From NCBI GenBank assembly GCA_016291275.1, contig JAEEWY010000027.1:1-12422 (forward strand): DNA of 12,422 bases, written 5' to 3'. How positions within the stretch are numbered: the stretch's first letter is position 1; each line of letters opens with the position of its first letter. Source of the DNA: Methanobrevibacter sp. Lineage in GTDB: Archaea > Methanobacteriota > Methanobacteria > Methanobacteriales > Methanobacteriaceae. The position numbers were made by a program, and so were the translations under genes. The notes below the pieces were generated by a model that had not been told where the DNA came from, did no database searches, and was given only the letters and a program-made list of their open reading frames with translations. Positions 5,896 through 12,050 of this stretch are shown in pieces.

Positions 5896-6540
5896 ATGCC
5901 TGAAGATGTAAAAGAAGACATTGAAGTAGAATTTGAAGAAGTTGACGTTGAAGTAGAAACTTCAAAATCTGACGAATTGAAAGAAAAAGCAGAAAAATTC
6001 AGAGAAGACTTCAAAACTAAAGCTGAAGCAAGAACTGAAGCTAACAAAGAAAAATTCGATGAAACCTTAAACAAAAGTAAAGATGTTGCAGGAAAAGTTG
6101 GTGAAAACCTTAGTAAAACTATCGATGACACCATTATTGCAATGAAAGCTCTTCAAAAGAATTTCGATAACAGATACCAAGTCTACAAAGACACCGTTGC
6201 AACTGGAAATATTAGCATTGACTTAGCAGAAAGCAAAGATTTCTACTACTTACAAGCTTACTTAGCAGGTATCGAAAAAGAAGACATCTCCATTGAAGCA
6301 ACTAACAACTCTGTAACCATCAAAGCTTGCTTTGAAAACATCATGAAAAACATTGAAAGCAGCGAAGAAGATCCAGCAACTTTAATTGTTTCTGGAATCA
6401 AAGTTGGTGAAGCAGACAGAACAGTTACTTTAACTGAAGACATTGTAAAAGAAGAAATTACTGCAAAACACAACAACGGAACCTTATTCGTAACAATCCC
6501 AAAAAGAATAGTTCCTAAAACTAAAATCGACATCGAATAA
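5896..6540 (+). CDS. Hsp20/alpha-crystallin-like small heat shock protein
   Basis: This 214-residue protein has a C-terminal alpha-crystallin-like domain at about residues 107-204. It contains YLAGIEKEDISIEATNNSVTI, EADRTVTLTEDI and the closing signature NGTLFVTIPK (194-203). A short tail ending KIDIE supplies an I-x-I motif (Ile211, Ile213), which in small heat shock proteins docks on a neighbouring subunit during oligomer assembly. The first 100 residues are unusual: an extremely acidic start, then a Lys/Glu-rich helix (about 24-75) that looks coiled-coil-like. About 20 extra residues (148-167) sit inside the domain. It is therefore a divergent family member and a holdase role is inferred. 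Codons favour AAC, ATC and TTC, suggesting high expression. AAAGGAG at 5881-5887 is the ribosome binding site. The elaborate upstream operators imply tight regulation. Confidence 0.85.
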   Translation: MPEDVKEDIEVEFEEVDVEVETSKSDELKEKAEKFREDFKTKAEARTEANKEKFDETLNKSKDVAGKVGENLSKTIDDTIIAMKALQKNFDNRYQVYKDTVATGNISIDLAESKDFYYLQAYLAGIEKEDISIEATNNSVTIKACFENIMKNIESSEEDPATLIVSGIKVGEADRTVTLTEDIVKEEITAKHNNGTLFVTIPKRIVPKTKIDIE

Positions 6541-6579
6541 ATTTATTTAATAAATTATTTCGAATATTTATCTCAACCT

Positions 6580-6638
6580 TTAAAAAGATTTAATTAATTT
6601 TTAAATAAAATTAATTTTTATCTTTTTAATTTTTTTAA
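6580..6638 (+). terminator. Inverted repeat and T-runs after hsp20-like gene
   Basis: TTAAAAAGAT (6580-6589) and ATCTTTTTAA (6620-6629) are perfect 10-bp arms around an AT-rich 30-base spacer, followed by seven T. This is the first plausible transcript end, 40 bases after the stop codon. Confidence 0.45.
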
Positions 6639-6678
6639 ATTAACATAAAACACTAAATTAAACACCTAACCTTTTTTA

Positions 6679-6716
6679 ATTTTTGCAAGATCTTCTTGCA
6701 AAAATATTTTTTATTT
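6679..6716 (+). terminator. Strong 12-bp hairpin with T-rich tail, function uncertain
   Basis: ATTTTTGCAAGA (6679-6690), loop TCT and TCTTGCAAAAAT (6694-6705) make a perfect stem with a GC-containing core, then a T-rich stretch. It is 139 bp after the hsp20-like stop and about 250 bp before the histone gene. It could be a second terminator, the end of a small RNA, or a palindromic protein site. Confidence 0.45.
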
Positions 6717-6897
6717 TCCTCCATTTTTTTATTCAATTTTCAATGCTAATTTTTATAAAAATTTCTCAAATTTTAAAATATTATAAATTAATAACTGTTT
6801 TTATAAAATAAATTAAAAATTCAAGTATATTTGAAAAATAAGTATTGACAATATAGATATGAGAATTTAAGAAAATATGAGTGAAAAAAGGAAAAGG
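6706..6897. other. Gene-free AT-rich stretch before the histone gene
   Basis: No convincing reading frame or structured RNA is seen here. A TTTATAAAAT stretch at 6799-6808 could be a distant TATA box, but nothing downstream confirms a start. Confidence 0.5.
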
Positions 6898-6905
6898 TTT
6901 AATAC
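6898..6905 (+). promoter_or_regulatory. Weak candidate TATA box of the histone gene
   Basis: TTTAATAC follows purine-rich GAAAAGG, which suits a TFB recognition element. It would put the transcription start near 6926 and leave a short leader with the ribosome binding site. Just downstream, AGTAAT (6908-6913) and ATTACT (6922-6927) form an inverted repeat over the predicted start that could be an operator. Confidence 0.3.
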
Positions 6906-6953
6906 TAAGTAATGATATAATATTACTATACTATTATAACGGAGGTGAAAATT

Positions 6954-7157
6954 ATGGCAATTCCTAAAGCTCCTGTAAATAGGATTATTAAAGATGCTGG
7001 TGCTGAAAGAGTAAGTGATGCAGCTGTAGTTGCATTAGTAGAATACTTAGAAGCTGACGCAGCAGCAGTAGCTAAAAAAGCAATTGAATACGCTAAAATT
7101 GCAAAAAGACAAACTGTAAAAGCAGATGATATTGCATTAGCTATCGACAAAGAATAA
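6954..7157 (+). CDS. Archaeal histone, HMf family
   Basis: This 67-residue protein is a single histone fold, which dimerises and wraps DNA in archaeal chromatin. Compared with HMfB it keeps Arg10, the AGAERVS loop with Arg19, and the RxT pair Arg52/Thr54 with Asp59, the residues that grip the DNA backbone and lock the fold by a salt bridge. It has no tail beyond the fold. Helix 2 is very Ala-rich (ADAAAVAKKA). The start is the ATG at 6954: a strong GGAGGTGA (6941-6948) sits six bases before it, and an in-frame GTG at 6945 is part of that ribosome binding site. It is a single-gene unit, followed by T-runs and convergent with the next gene. High expression is expected. Confidence 0.97.
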   Translation: MAIPKAPVNRIIKDAGAERVSDAAVVALVEYLEADAAAVAKKAIEYAKIAKRQTVKADDIALAIDKE

Positions 7158-7162
7158 GTAAA

Positions 7163-7235
7163 TTAACTTTTCTTTGAAATTTTTTAATAAATTTTATTTT
7201 ATTTTTTTTACTATTTTTTTATCTTTTTACTATTT
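7163..7235 (+). terminator. Oligo-T terminator region after the histone gene
   Basis: Repeated runs of five to nine T follow the histone stop codon. They mark the likely transcript end between two convergent genes. Confidence 0.55.
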
Positions 7236-7308
7236 TTATAACTATTTTAAACTATTTCTAAGACCCCTACTATTTTTAACTATTTTAAACTATCATGAAC
7301 TATTTTTA
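7210..7308. repeat. ACTATTTT short repeats with a 10-bp period
   Basis: ACTAT starts at 7210, 7229, 7241, 7251, 7269, 7279, 7289 and 7299. The later copies are spaced exactly 10 bp, apart from one 18-bp step, and run into the last codons of the convergent flavoprotein gene. Confidence 0.7.
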
Positions 7309-7945
7309 CACCCATATTATAAGCATCTTCTAAGTCTATTGGGAAATGTTCATCTCTTCTTTTAGCTTTTAATTCAGGATCAAAGATATACTGTTCGTAT
7401 TTGGAATAATCTGAAAACTGAAAAGTATCAAAAACCTTTAAGGAATATGGTTTTGAGTAAAGATTAGCAATGCTATTTTCTAAAATTTCAAACTTATTGC
7501 CATAGAATTGCTTGAATCTTTCTTCTGTAACATTCATGGTATAAATCATTCCAATAGGCATTCTTTTAGGAGCATTGGATTCCCCACCATAAACCAATGC
7601 AGAAAACAAAAATCTTTCAAAAAATGATCTAAGCTCACCGGTTATCTCACCAAAGTAAATTGGACTGCCAAAAATAATTCCATCAGAATTTTTAATTTCA
7701 GGAAGCAATTCTCTCAAATCATCCTTAATAGGGCATTGAGCATAATATTTTCCGCCGATTCTTTTACAATGGAAACATGATTTGCATCCTTTAAAATCCA
7801 AATCATAAAGATGAAGATGATGAATGTTTATATCCTCAACATTATTCTTATTTAATTCATCGAAAATGCCTTCACTTGCTTTTTCCAATAATTGGGCAGT
7901 ATTATACTTCTTTCTTGGACCCCCATTAACAATATAAAATTCCAT
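7280..7945 (-). CDS. FMN-dependent NAD(P)H oxidoreductase / iron-sulfur flavoprotein-like
   Basis: This 221-residue protein has a flavodoxin-like fold of the NADPH-dependent FMN reductase type. The FMN phosphate loop is NGGPRKKYNT (7-16). The middle motif GSPIYFGEITGELRSFFERF (93-112) surrounds the flavin ring and dimer face. Four cysteines lie between them: C54-x2-C57-x2-C60-x10-C71. Methanogen iron-sulfur flavoproteins (Isf) have a compact cysteine cluster at this place that binds [4Fe-4S], so an electron-transfer or oxygen/peroxide-detoxifying role is possible. The last spacing is longer than the Isf pattern as I remember it, so a cluster is not certain. I chose the ATG at 7945 because AGGTGA (7950-7955) precedes it; an ATG 42 bases upstream has no such site. 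The SIS gene upstream has its own terminator, so it is probably a separate unit. Confidence 0.85.
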   Translation of the reverse strand: MEFYIVNGGPRKKYNTAQLLEKASEGIFDELNKNNVEDINIHHLHLYDLDFKGCKSCFHCKRIGGKYYAQCPIKDDLRELLPEIKNSDGIIFGSPIYFGEITGELRSFFERFLFSALVYGGESNAPKRMPIGMIYTMNVTEERFKQFYGNKFEILENSIANLYSKPYSLKVFDTFQFSDYSKYEQYIFDPELKAKRRDEHFPIDLEDAYNMGVKIVHDSLK

Positions 7946-8041
7946 GAAATCACCTATATTAAAATTAAAAATCATATGATAAAACAAAAAAAATAAACAA
8001 ATAAATAAAATGTTGATAAAATTAAAAAAATTAAAAAAAGA

Positions 8042-8088
8042 GAAAATGAAAAAATGAAAAAATGAATAAATAAAAATTATTTATTCAT
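8042..8088 (-). terminator. Terminator of the SIS-domain gene, overlapping its stop codon
   Basis: On the minus strand, a perfect 12-bp stem (arms 8077-8088 and 8062-8073, three-base loop) is followed by three T-runs. The stem begins in the last sense codons and contains the stop codon. A related hairpin ends the LOR/SDH gene at 12032-12050. Confidence 0.65.
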
Positions 8089-9094
8089 ACCTTACTTTAC
8101 CAATAGGCCTTGTACTTCCAGGATCTTCACCATTGAAGTGTGCTAAATAGTAAACAAACCATTCTAAAGGTATTACAAGTACAAATGGTGCAAGCAATGG
8201 ATTAATGTCTGCATAATCATTTAAATTATAAATAATTGTTTTAGCTTCCAATTTGTTTTGAGAGAAATTGATAGCTATTTTAGTTAATTCATCACTTTCC
8301 AAATCAGCATCCAAGAAGATCAAAGGAACATCCTTTTCAGCCCTTTCAATCAAACCGTGTCTGAATTCTGCAGAGTAAAGCGGACAAGCATGCTTGATAG
8401 CACCTTCCATCAACATTGTCATAGCCAATTTATATGCAAGACCAAAGTTAACTCCACTTCCTAAGCAATAGAAACCCTCTTCATCCTTAAGCTCTTCAGC
8501 AAGTTTCTTATTTTCCTCTTCTGTGCTTTCCAATAGCTCTTCAATCAAATCAGGCATAGCTGCCAATTGATTCAATATCTCATCGGCTCCTTCATATCCG
8601 GAAGCTGCAAATAATATTTGATAAAGACATGCTAATTGGGTGATATAAGTTTTAGTACCAAGAATAGCTGTTTCAGTATTTCCTAATGTAATGACAGGAT
8701 ATTTGGCTTCCTTAATCATTGAACTTTCAGGTTCATTTGAAATTGAAACAGTATCAATATTAAATTCATTAGCCCTTCTTAAAGCAGCTAAAGTATCAGC
8801 AGTCTCACCAGACTGGGAAGTAGCTATGAATAAGGAATTTTCACCATCATTTAATTTTTTGTTATAAACAAATTCATAACCTGTGAAAACTTCGATTCTT
8901 AAATCAGATACAGATGCCAATGCATCTCTAATAGAATAACAAGTGGAAATGGAACTTCCACAACCAATTAAATAGATAGTATCAACAGATTCAGCTAATT
9001 TAGAAATATTAGCCATATTATCCAATTCAGAAGCAAAAGTCCTTCTTAAAGCTTCTGGTTGTTCCATCATTTCATAATACATCTGATATTTCAT
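8081..9094 (-). CDS. Double-SIS sugar-phosphate isomerase/deaminase, GlmS isomerase-domain-like
   Basis: This 337-residue protein has two sugar isomerase (SIS) domains, about residues 25-165 and 195-330, and resembles the C-terminal half of glucosamine-6-phosphate synthase over its whole length. It has MMEQPEALRRT at the start, the sugar-phosphate loops GCGSS (44-48) and SQSGET (93-98), and the C-terminal RPIGKVRYE. Residues matching E. coli GlmS catalytic Glu488, His504 and Lys603 are present as Glu230, His246 and Lys333. The N-terminal glutaminase domain is absent, so it cannot draw ammonia from glutamine by itself. Likely roles are archaeal-type glucosamine-6-phosphate deaminase (described for a Thermococcus protein of this layout) or another aldose-ketose isomerase/deglycase. 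In Methanobacteriales a link to amino-sugar supply for pseudomurein is possible. AGGGGAT (9098-9104) is the ribosome binding site. Confidence 0.9.
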   Translation of the reverse strand: MKYQMYYEMMEQPEALRRTFASELDNMANISKLAESVDTIYLIGCGSSISTCYSIRDALASVSDLRIEVFTGYEFVYNKKLNDGENSLFIATSQSGETADTLAALRRANEFNIDTVSISNEPESSMIKEAKYPVITLGNTETAILGTKTYITQLACLYQILFAASGYEGADEILNQLAAMPDLIEELLESTEEENKKLAEELKDEEGFYCLGSGVNFGLAYKLAMTMLMEGAIKHACPLYSAEFRHGLIERAEKDVPLIFLDADLESDELTKIAINFSQNKLEAKTIIYNLNDYADINPLLAPFVLVIPLEWFVYYLAHFNGEDPGSTRPIGKVRYE

Positions 9095-9232
9095 TTAATC
9101 CCCTCTATTAGTTGAGAAATAATTATATAAAATTACTTAAAAATTTACTTTAAAATATTTGTCAATTAATTTTAATTAATTAATTTTAGTTAATATATTA
9201 CTATATAAATTTATTACTTATACTATAAAAAG

Positions 9233-9242
9233 TTTATATAAG
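9233..9242 (+). promoter_or_regulatory. Candidate TATA box of the DUF447 gene
   Basis: TTTATATAAG, preceded by AAAAAG, is a good box A with a TFB-like element, as before hsp20 at 5573. It predicts a start near 9263 and a leader of about 50 bases. The divergent SIS gene promoter in the same 221-bp gap is not clear. Confidence 0.45.
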
Positions 9243-9315
9243 AAATTATAAAATAAATATAAAGAGACTTTAATATTTGGGATTAGGGTTTAATGGTTAG
9301 AATAGAGGTAAAAAA

Positions 9316-9966
9316 ATGGAAACTGATTTAACTAAAATAGGCATGCATAAAGACCAGCAATACGAGGTTATCATCACAACAATAGATAAGGATGGAAACT
9401 CAAATGCAGCGCCTTTTGGACTAAGAGTCTTGGAGGAGAATGAAGTTTTTTTAAGAATTTTTGAAGGTGGAAACACCATTAAAAACATTAAAGACAAAGG
9501 AGAATTTATTGTAAATATCACAAATGATCCATTAATGTTTACCCTTTCAACAACAAATACAATTCCTGACGAATATCTAACTAGAATCCCTAATAAATCT
9601 AACACTGATGAATTGGCCTATTTAACTGATGCTGAAGCTTATTTTATATGTGAAGTAAAAAGCATAAAAGAGGCATTGAGAGAAGATGACATCAAATCAA
9701 GCGATGTCAATTTCATCAAATCAGAAGTGGTTGAACTTAATATTAAAAATAAATGTGTTAAACCAATGAATAGGGCAATACATGCATTAATTGAAGCATT
9801 GGTAAATTATTCCAGAATTAATATCGTTGATGATGATACACAAAAATACTTCCTTGAAAGATTTTTGGAATCCGAAAGAGTCATTAAAAGAGTTGGAAAT
9901 GAAAAGGAAAAAGAATCCATTCAAATATTAAAGGAAGATTTAATAAATCAAGGATTTGAGATTTAA
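9316..9966 (+). CDS. DUF447 family protein, probable FMN-binding split barrel
   Basis: This 216-residue protein matches the archaeal DUF447 family as I remember it: a flavin-reductase-like split barrel (about 1-120) followed by a helical C-terminal domain (about 130-215). Recognisable parts are the opening YEVIITTIDKDGNSNAAPFGLRV (15-37), which resembles the FMN-binding strand-turn with N-AAP-G, EGGNTIKNIKDKGEFIVNIT (50-69), and the helix MNRAIHALIEALVNYSRI (about 150-167). Structures of relatives bind FMN. The reaction is not known, and no catalytic residue can be named. No signal or membrane segment is present. An AGAGGTA site at 9304-9310 precedes the ATG. It is a single-gene unit, divergent from the SIS gene and convergent with adenine deaminase. 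Confidence 0.85.
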   Translation: METDLTKIGMHKDQQYEVIITTIDKDGNSNAAPFGLRVLEENEVFLRIFEGGNTIKNIKDKGEFIVNITNDPLMFTLSTTNTIPDEYLTRIPNKSNTDELAYLTDAEAYFICEVKSIKEALREDDIKSSDVNFIKSEVVELNIKNKCVKPMNRAIHALIEALVNYSRINIVDDDTQKYFLERFLESERVIKRVGNEKEKESIQILKEDLINQGFEI

Positions 9967-10011
9967 AAAAAAGAAAATAAAATGAATTAAAATAAAAATG
10001 AAAAATAGAAT

Positions 10012-10054
10012 AAAAAAATATTTGAAAAAAATTAATTAAAGAAAATTAATTAAT
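10012..10054 (-). terminator. Terminator of the adenine deaminase gene
   Basis: On the minus strand ATTAATTAA (10054-10046) pairs with TTAATTAAT (10039-10031) across a six-base loop. Seven or more T then follow, with a second T-run near 10018. The stem overlaps the stop codon. Confidence 0.55.
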
Positions 10055-11925
10055 TAAAAATTATGAATCAAATCAATGAATTCTAACTTATCTGCATCAA
10101 ACAATCCTTGATCACTTATTTTAAAATGAGGAATTGTAATCAATGCCATAAATGACAATGTTGTAAATGGAGATGTTAGATTACATCCTAATTTACTTAC
10201 CGCTACACGTAGCTTTCTACTTTTTTCTACTACATAATCAATATCCTTATTGGACATCAATCCTGCTATTGGAAGCTCTAAAACTTCACAGACATCCTCT
10301 TCAGAGGAATAGGCAACAAGTCCTCCTTGGCGCTCTCTAATGATATTAACCACTTTAGCCATATCCTCACTATTTGTCCCCATAACTAAAATATTGTGAC
10401 AATCATGTGATACTGACGCTCCAAAAGCTCCTTTCTTAAGATTGAAACCTTTAATGAAACCATTTGTAATATTGTTTCCACCGTATCTGTTTACAACAGC
10501 GAGCTTAACAACATCCTTTTTTAAATCCACTTGGATGACACCATCTCTAACAATCAATGTTTCTTCAGATTTTTCTGTGATTAAACTATTGTCAAAAGCC
10601 TTGATTGCAAAGACATTTGTTGTCTCATCCATCAAGGAATTGGTCCAAGCCATTTCCATTTTAGCATCGAAATCTTCAGCTTTCACTTCATCCAAGACAA
10701 TGCTAGGCTTAGATTCAATAGCTTCTGTTTCAAACAAGACTTCACCATCATCAACCACAAGCTCTCCATGAACCCAAACTTTACTTATGTTCAAGTTTCT
10801 TAAGTCATCAACCAATGAGAAATTTGCAATTCTACCTGTCTCAATTGCACCGCAATTCAATCCATAATGCTCTGCAGGATTAAATGTAGCCATTTTAATA
10901 GCTTCCTTAGGATTGATATTTAATGAAATGGCTTTTTTAATCACATTATCTAAATGCCCTTTAGATAAGTCCTCTGCATCAATGTCATCACATACTAAAA
11001 TTCCGAATGGTGAAACACCCATAGCATCATCAATAGTTTCCACTACAGCTCTCCCAGCCATTTCCTCTTCAATCAAGTAATTCAATCGATCATCATAATT
11101 TAAAAGAGCATCCATATCCTTTGCAGATGACCCTTCACGAACCATGATTTCCATACCTAACTTTGCCTTTTCAATAGCTTCTTCAAAGCTAGTGCATTCA
11201 TGGTCAGTAGTGATGCCATATGATATGTATTTTTCCAAATCTTCACCAGTCAATAATGGAGAGTGACCGTCAATTGGCTTTCCTAATTTATGAGCTGCTT
11301 CTATTTTCCTTAAAGCCTCTTCATCTTCTGCTAGAACTCCTGGGACATCCATCATTTCCCCAAGAGCAACCATTTCATCACGTTTCAACAATTCTTCAAT
11401 ATCAGAACTTGTAAGTTCTGCTCCAGAGCTTTCAAAACTTGTAGCTGGAACACATGATGGAACAGCATAATAAAAGTCAAATGGTGCTTTCTTCCCATCT
11501 TCAACCATCCAGTTAATTCCATCGATTCCTAAAACATTTGCAATCTCATGGGAATCCGCCACTACAGAAGTGGTCCCATAAGGCAATACAGCTTTAGCGA
11601 AATTGGAAGGGGATAATTTTGAACTTTCAATATGAATATGGGAATCAATGAATCCTGGAATTAAAATGCCATCATAATCCAAGTCAAGGTCTTCCTCATC
11701 ATCGGTGATGATTGGAATGACCTCCTTAAAGAGACCATCTTCAATAACAATCTCTGCAGGATAAATTTCCCCAAATTCCACATTTAGATATCTTGCAGTA
11801 ATTATAAGGTCACCTTCAAGCTCTTCTGCATCTTCGATGATTATATCTGCAATTTCCATATCATCAATACCATCTACAGAGATTATAATTTCATTTCCAT
11901 CCACATCTATAATTCTTTCATCCAT
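10054..11925 (-). CDS. ade: Adenine deaminase
   Basis: This 623-residue enzyme converts adenine to hypoxanthine and ammonia in purine salvage. It belongs to the amidohydrolase superfamily. The TIM-barrel metal ligands are visible: His96 and His98 in GFIDSHIHIESS, Glu190 in ALGEMMD, His221 in DGHSP, His242 in TTDHE, and an Asp in VCDDID (311-316). The HEIANVLG segment (126-133) is typical of adenine deaminase, and the C-terminal adenine deaminase domain holds KGAFGASVSHDCHNI (497-511). The usual N-terminus (LIITARYLNVEFGEIY) begins only at about residue 40. It is preceded by a very acidic extension of about 38 residues that repeats Asp/Glu-Ile patterns. The start at 11925 has GGTG at a suitable distance; an internal ATG (Met23) is possible but has a weaker site. 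It lies downstream of the LOR/SDH gene on the same strand, 119 bp away, with a terminator between them. Confidence 0.95.
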   Translation of the reverse strand: MDERIIDVDGNEIIISVDGIDDMEIADIIIEDAEELEGDLIITARYLNVEFGEIYPAEIVIEDGLFKEVIPIITDDEEDLDLDYDGILIPGFIDSHIHIESSKLSPSNFAKAVLPYGTTSVVADSHEIANVLGIDGINWMVEDGKKAPFDFYYAVPSCVPATSFESSGAELTSSDIEELLKRDEMVALGEMMDVPGVLAEDEEALRKIEAAHKLGKPIDGHSPLLTGEDLEKYISYGITTDHECTSFEEAIEKAKLGMEIMVREGSSAKDMDALLNYDDRLNYLIEEEMAGRAVVETIDDAMGVSPFGILVCDDIDAEDLSKGHLDNVIKKAISLNINPKEAIKMATFNPAEHYGLNCGAIETGRIANFSLVDDLRNLNISKVWVHGELVVDDGEVLFETEAIESKPSIVLDEVKAEDFDAKMEMAWTNSLMDETTNVFAIKAFDNSLITEKSEETLIVRDGVIQVDLKKDVVKLAVVNRYGGNNITNGFIKGFNLKKGAFGASVSHDCHNILVMGTNSEDMAKVVNIIRERQGGLVAYSSEEDVCEVLELPIAGLMSNKDIDYVVEKSRKLRVAVSKLGCNLTSPFTTLSFMALITIPHFKISDQGLFDADKLEFIDLIHNF

Positions 11926-12015
11926 ATTGACACCAATTGAAAAATAATTAAAATCGTTAGAAAAATAATAAAATACTTTAAAAATTCTAAAAATGTTTAA
12001 AAATAATTAAAAATT

Positions 12016-12050
12016 AAAAAAAAGAAAAAAAGAATAAATAATTTTTATTC
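12016..12050 (-). terminator. Terminator of the LOR/SDH gene, overlapping its stop codon
   Basis: On the minus strand GAATAAA (12050-12044), a five-base loop and TTTATTC (12038-12032) form a 7-bp stem, followed by two runs of seven T separated by C. The stem overlaps the stop, as in the SIS gene terminator. Confidence 0.6.

Noticed and set aside
6945..6953. GTG at 6945 as the histone start
   Set aside because: This GTG is inside the GGAGGTGA ribosome binding site; the HMf family N-terminus fits the ATG at 6954.
7174..7365. 63-residue plus-strand frame after the histone gene
   Set aside because: It is only Phe/Leu/Tyr codons from T-rich DNA, has no ribosome binding site, and overlaps the end of the convergent flavoprotein gene.
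7958..8061. A-rich stretch between the flavoprotein and SIS genes as a CRISPR or integration remnant
   Set aside because: On the minus strand it is simply the T-rich tail of the SIS gene terminator; there are no regular repeats with unique spacers.
9160..9200. TTAATTAATTTTA repeats between the SIS and DUF447 genes as an origin or operator
   Set aside because: They are low-complexity AT repeats with no GC-containing conserved core; chance is sufficient.
9293..9331. Tiny 12-codon frame overlapping the DUF447 start as an upstream leader peptide
   Set aside because: It has no ribosome binding site of its own and a composition expected by chance.
10442..10771. 109-residue plus-strand frame inside the adenine deaminase gene
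   Set aside because: It is the reverse-strand shadow of a well-conserved enzyme and resembles no protein family.
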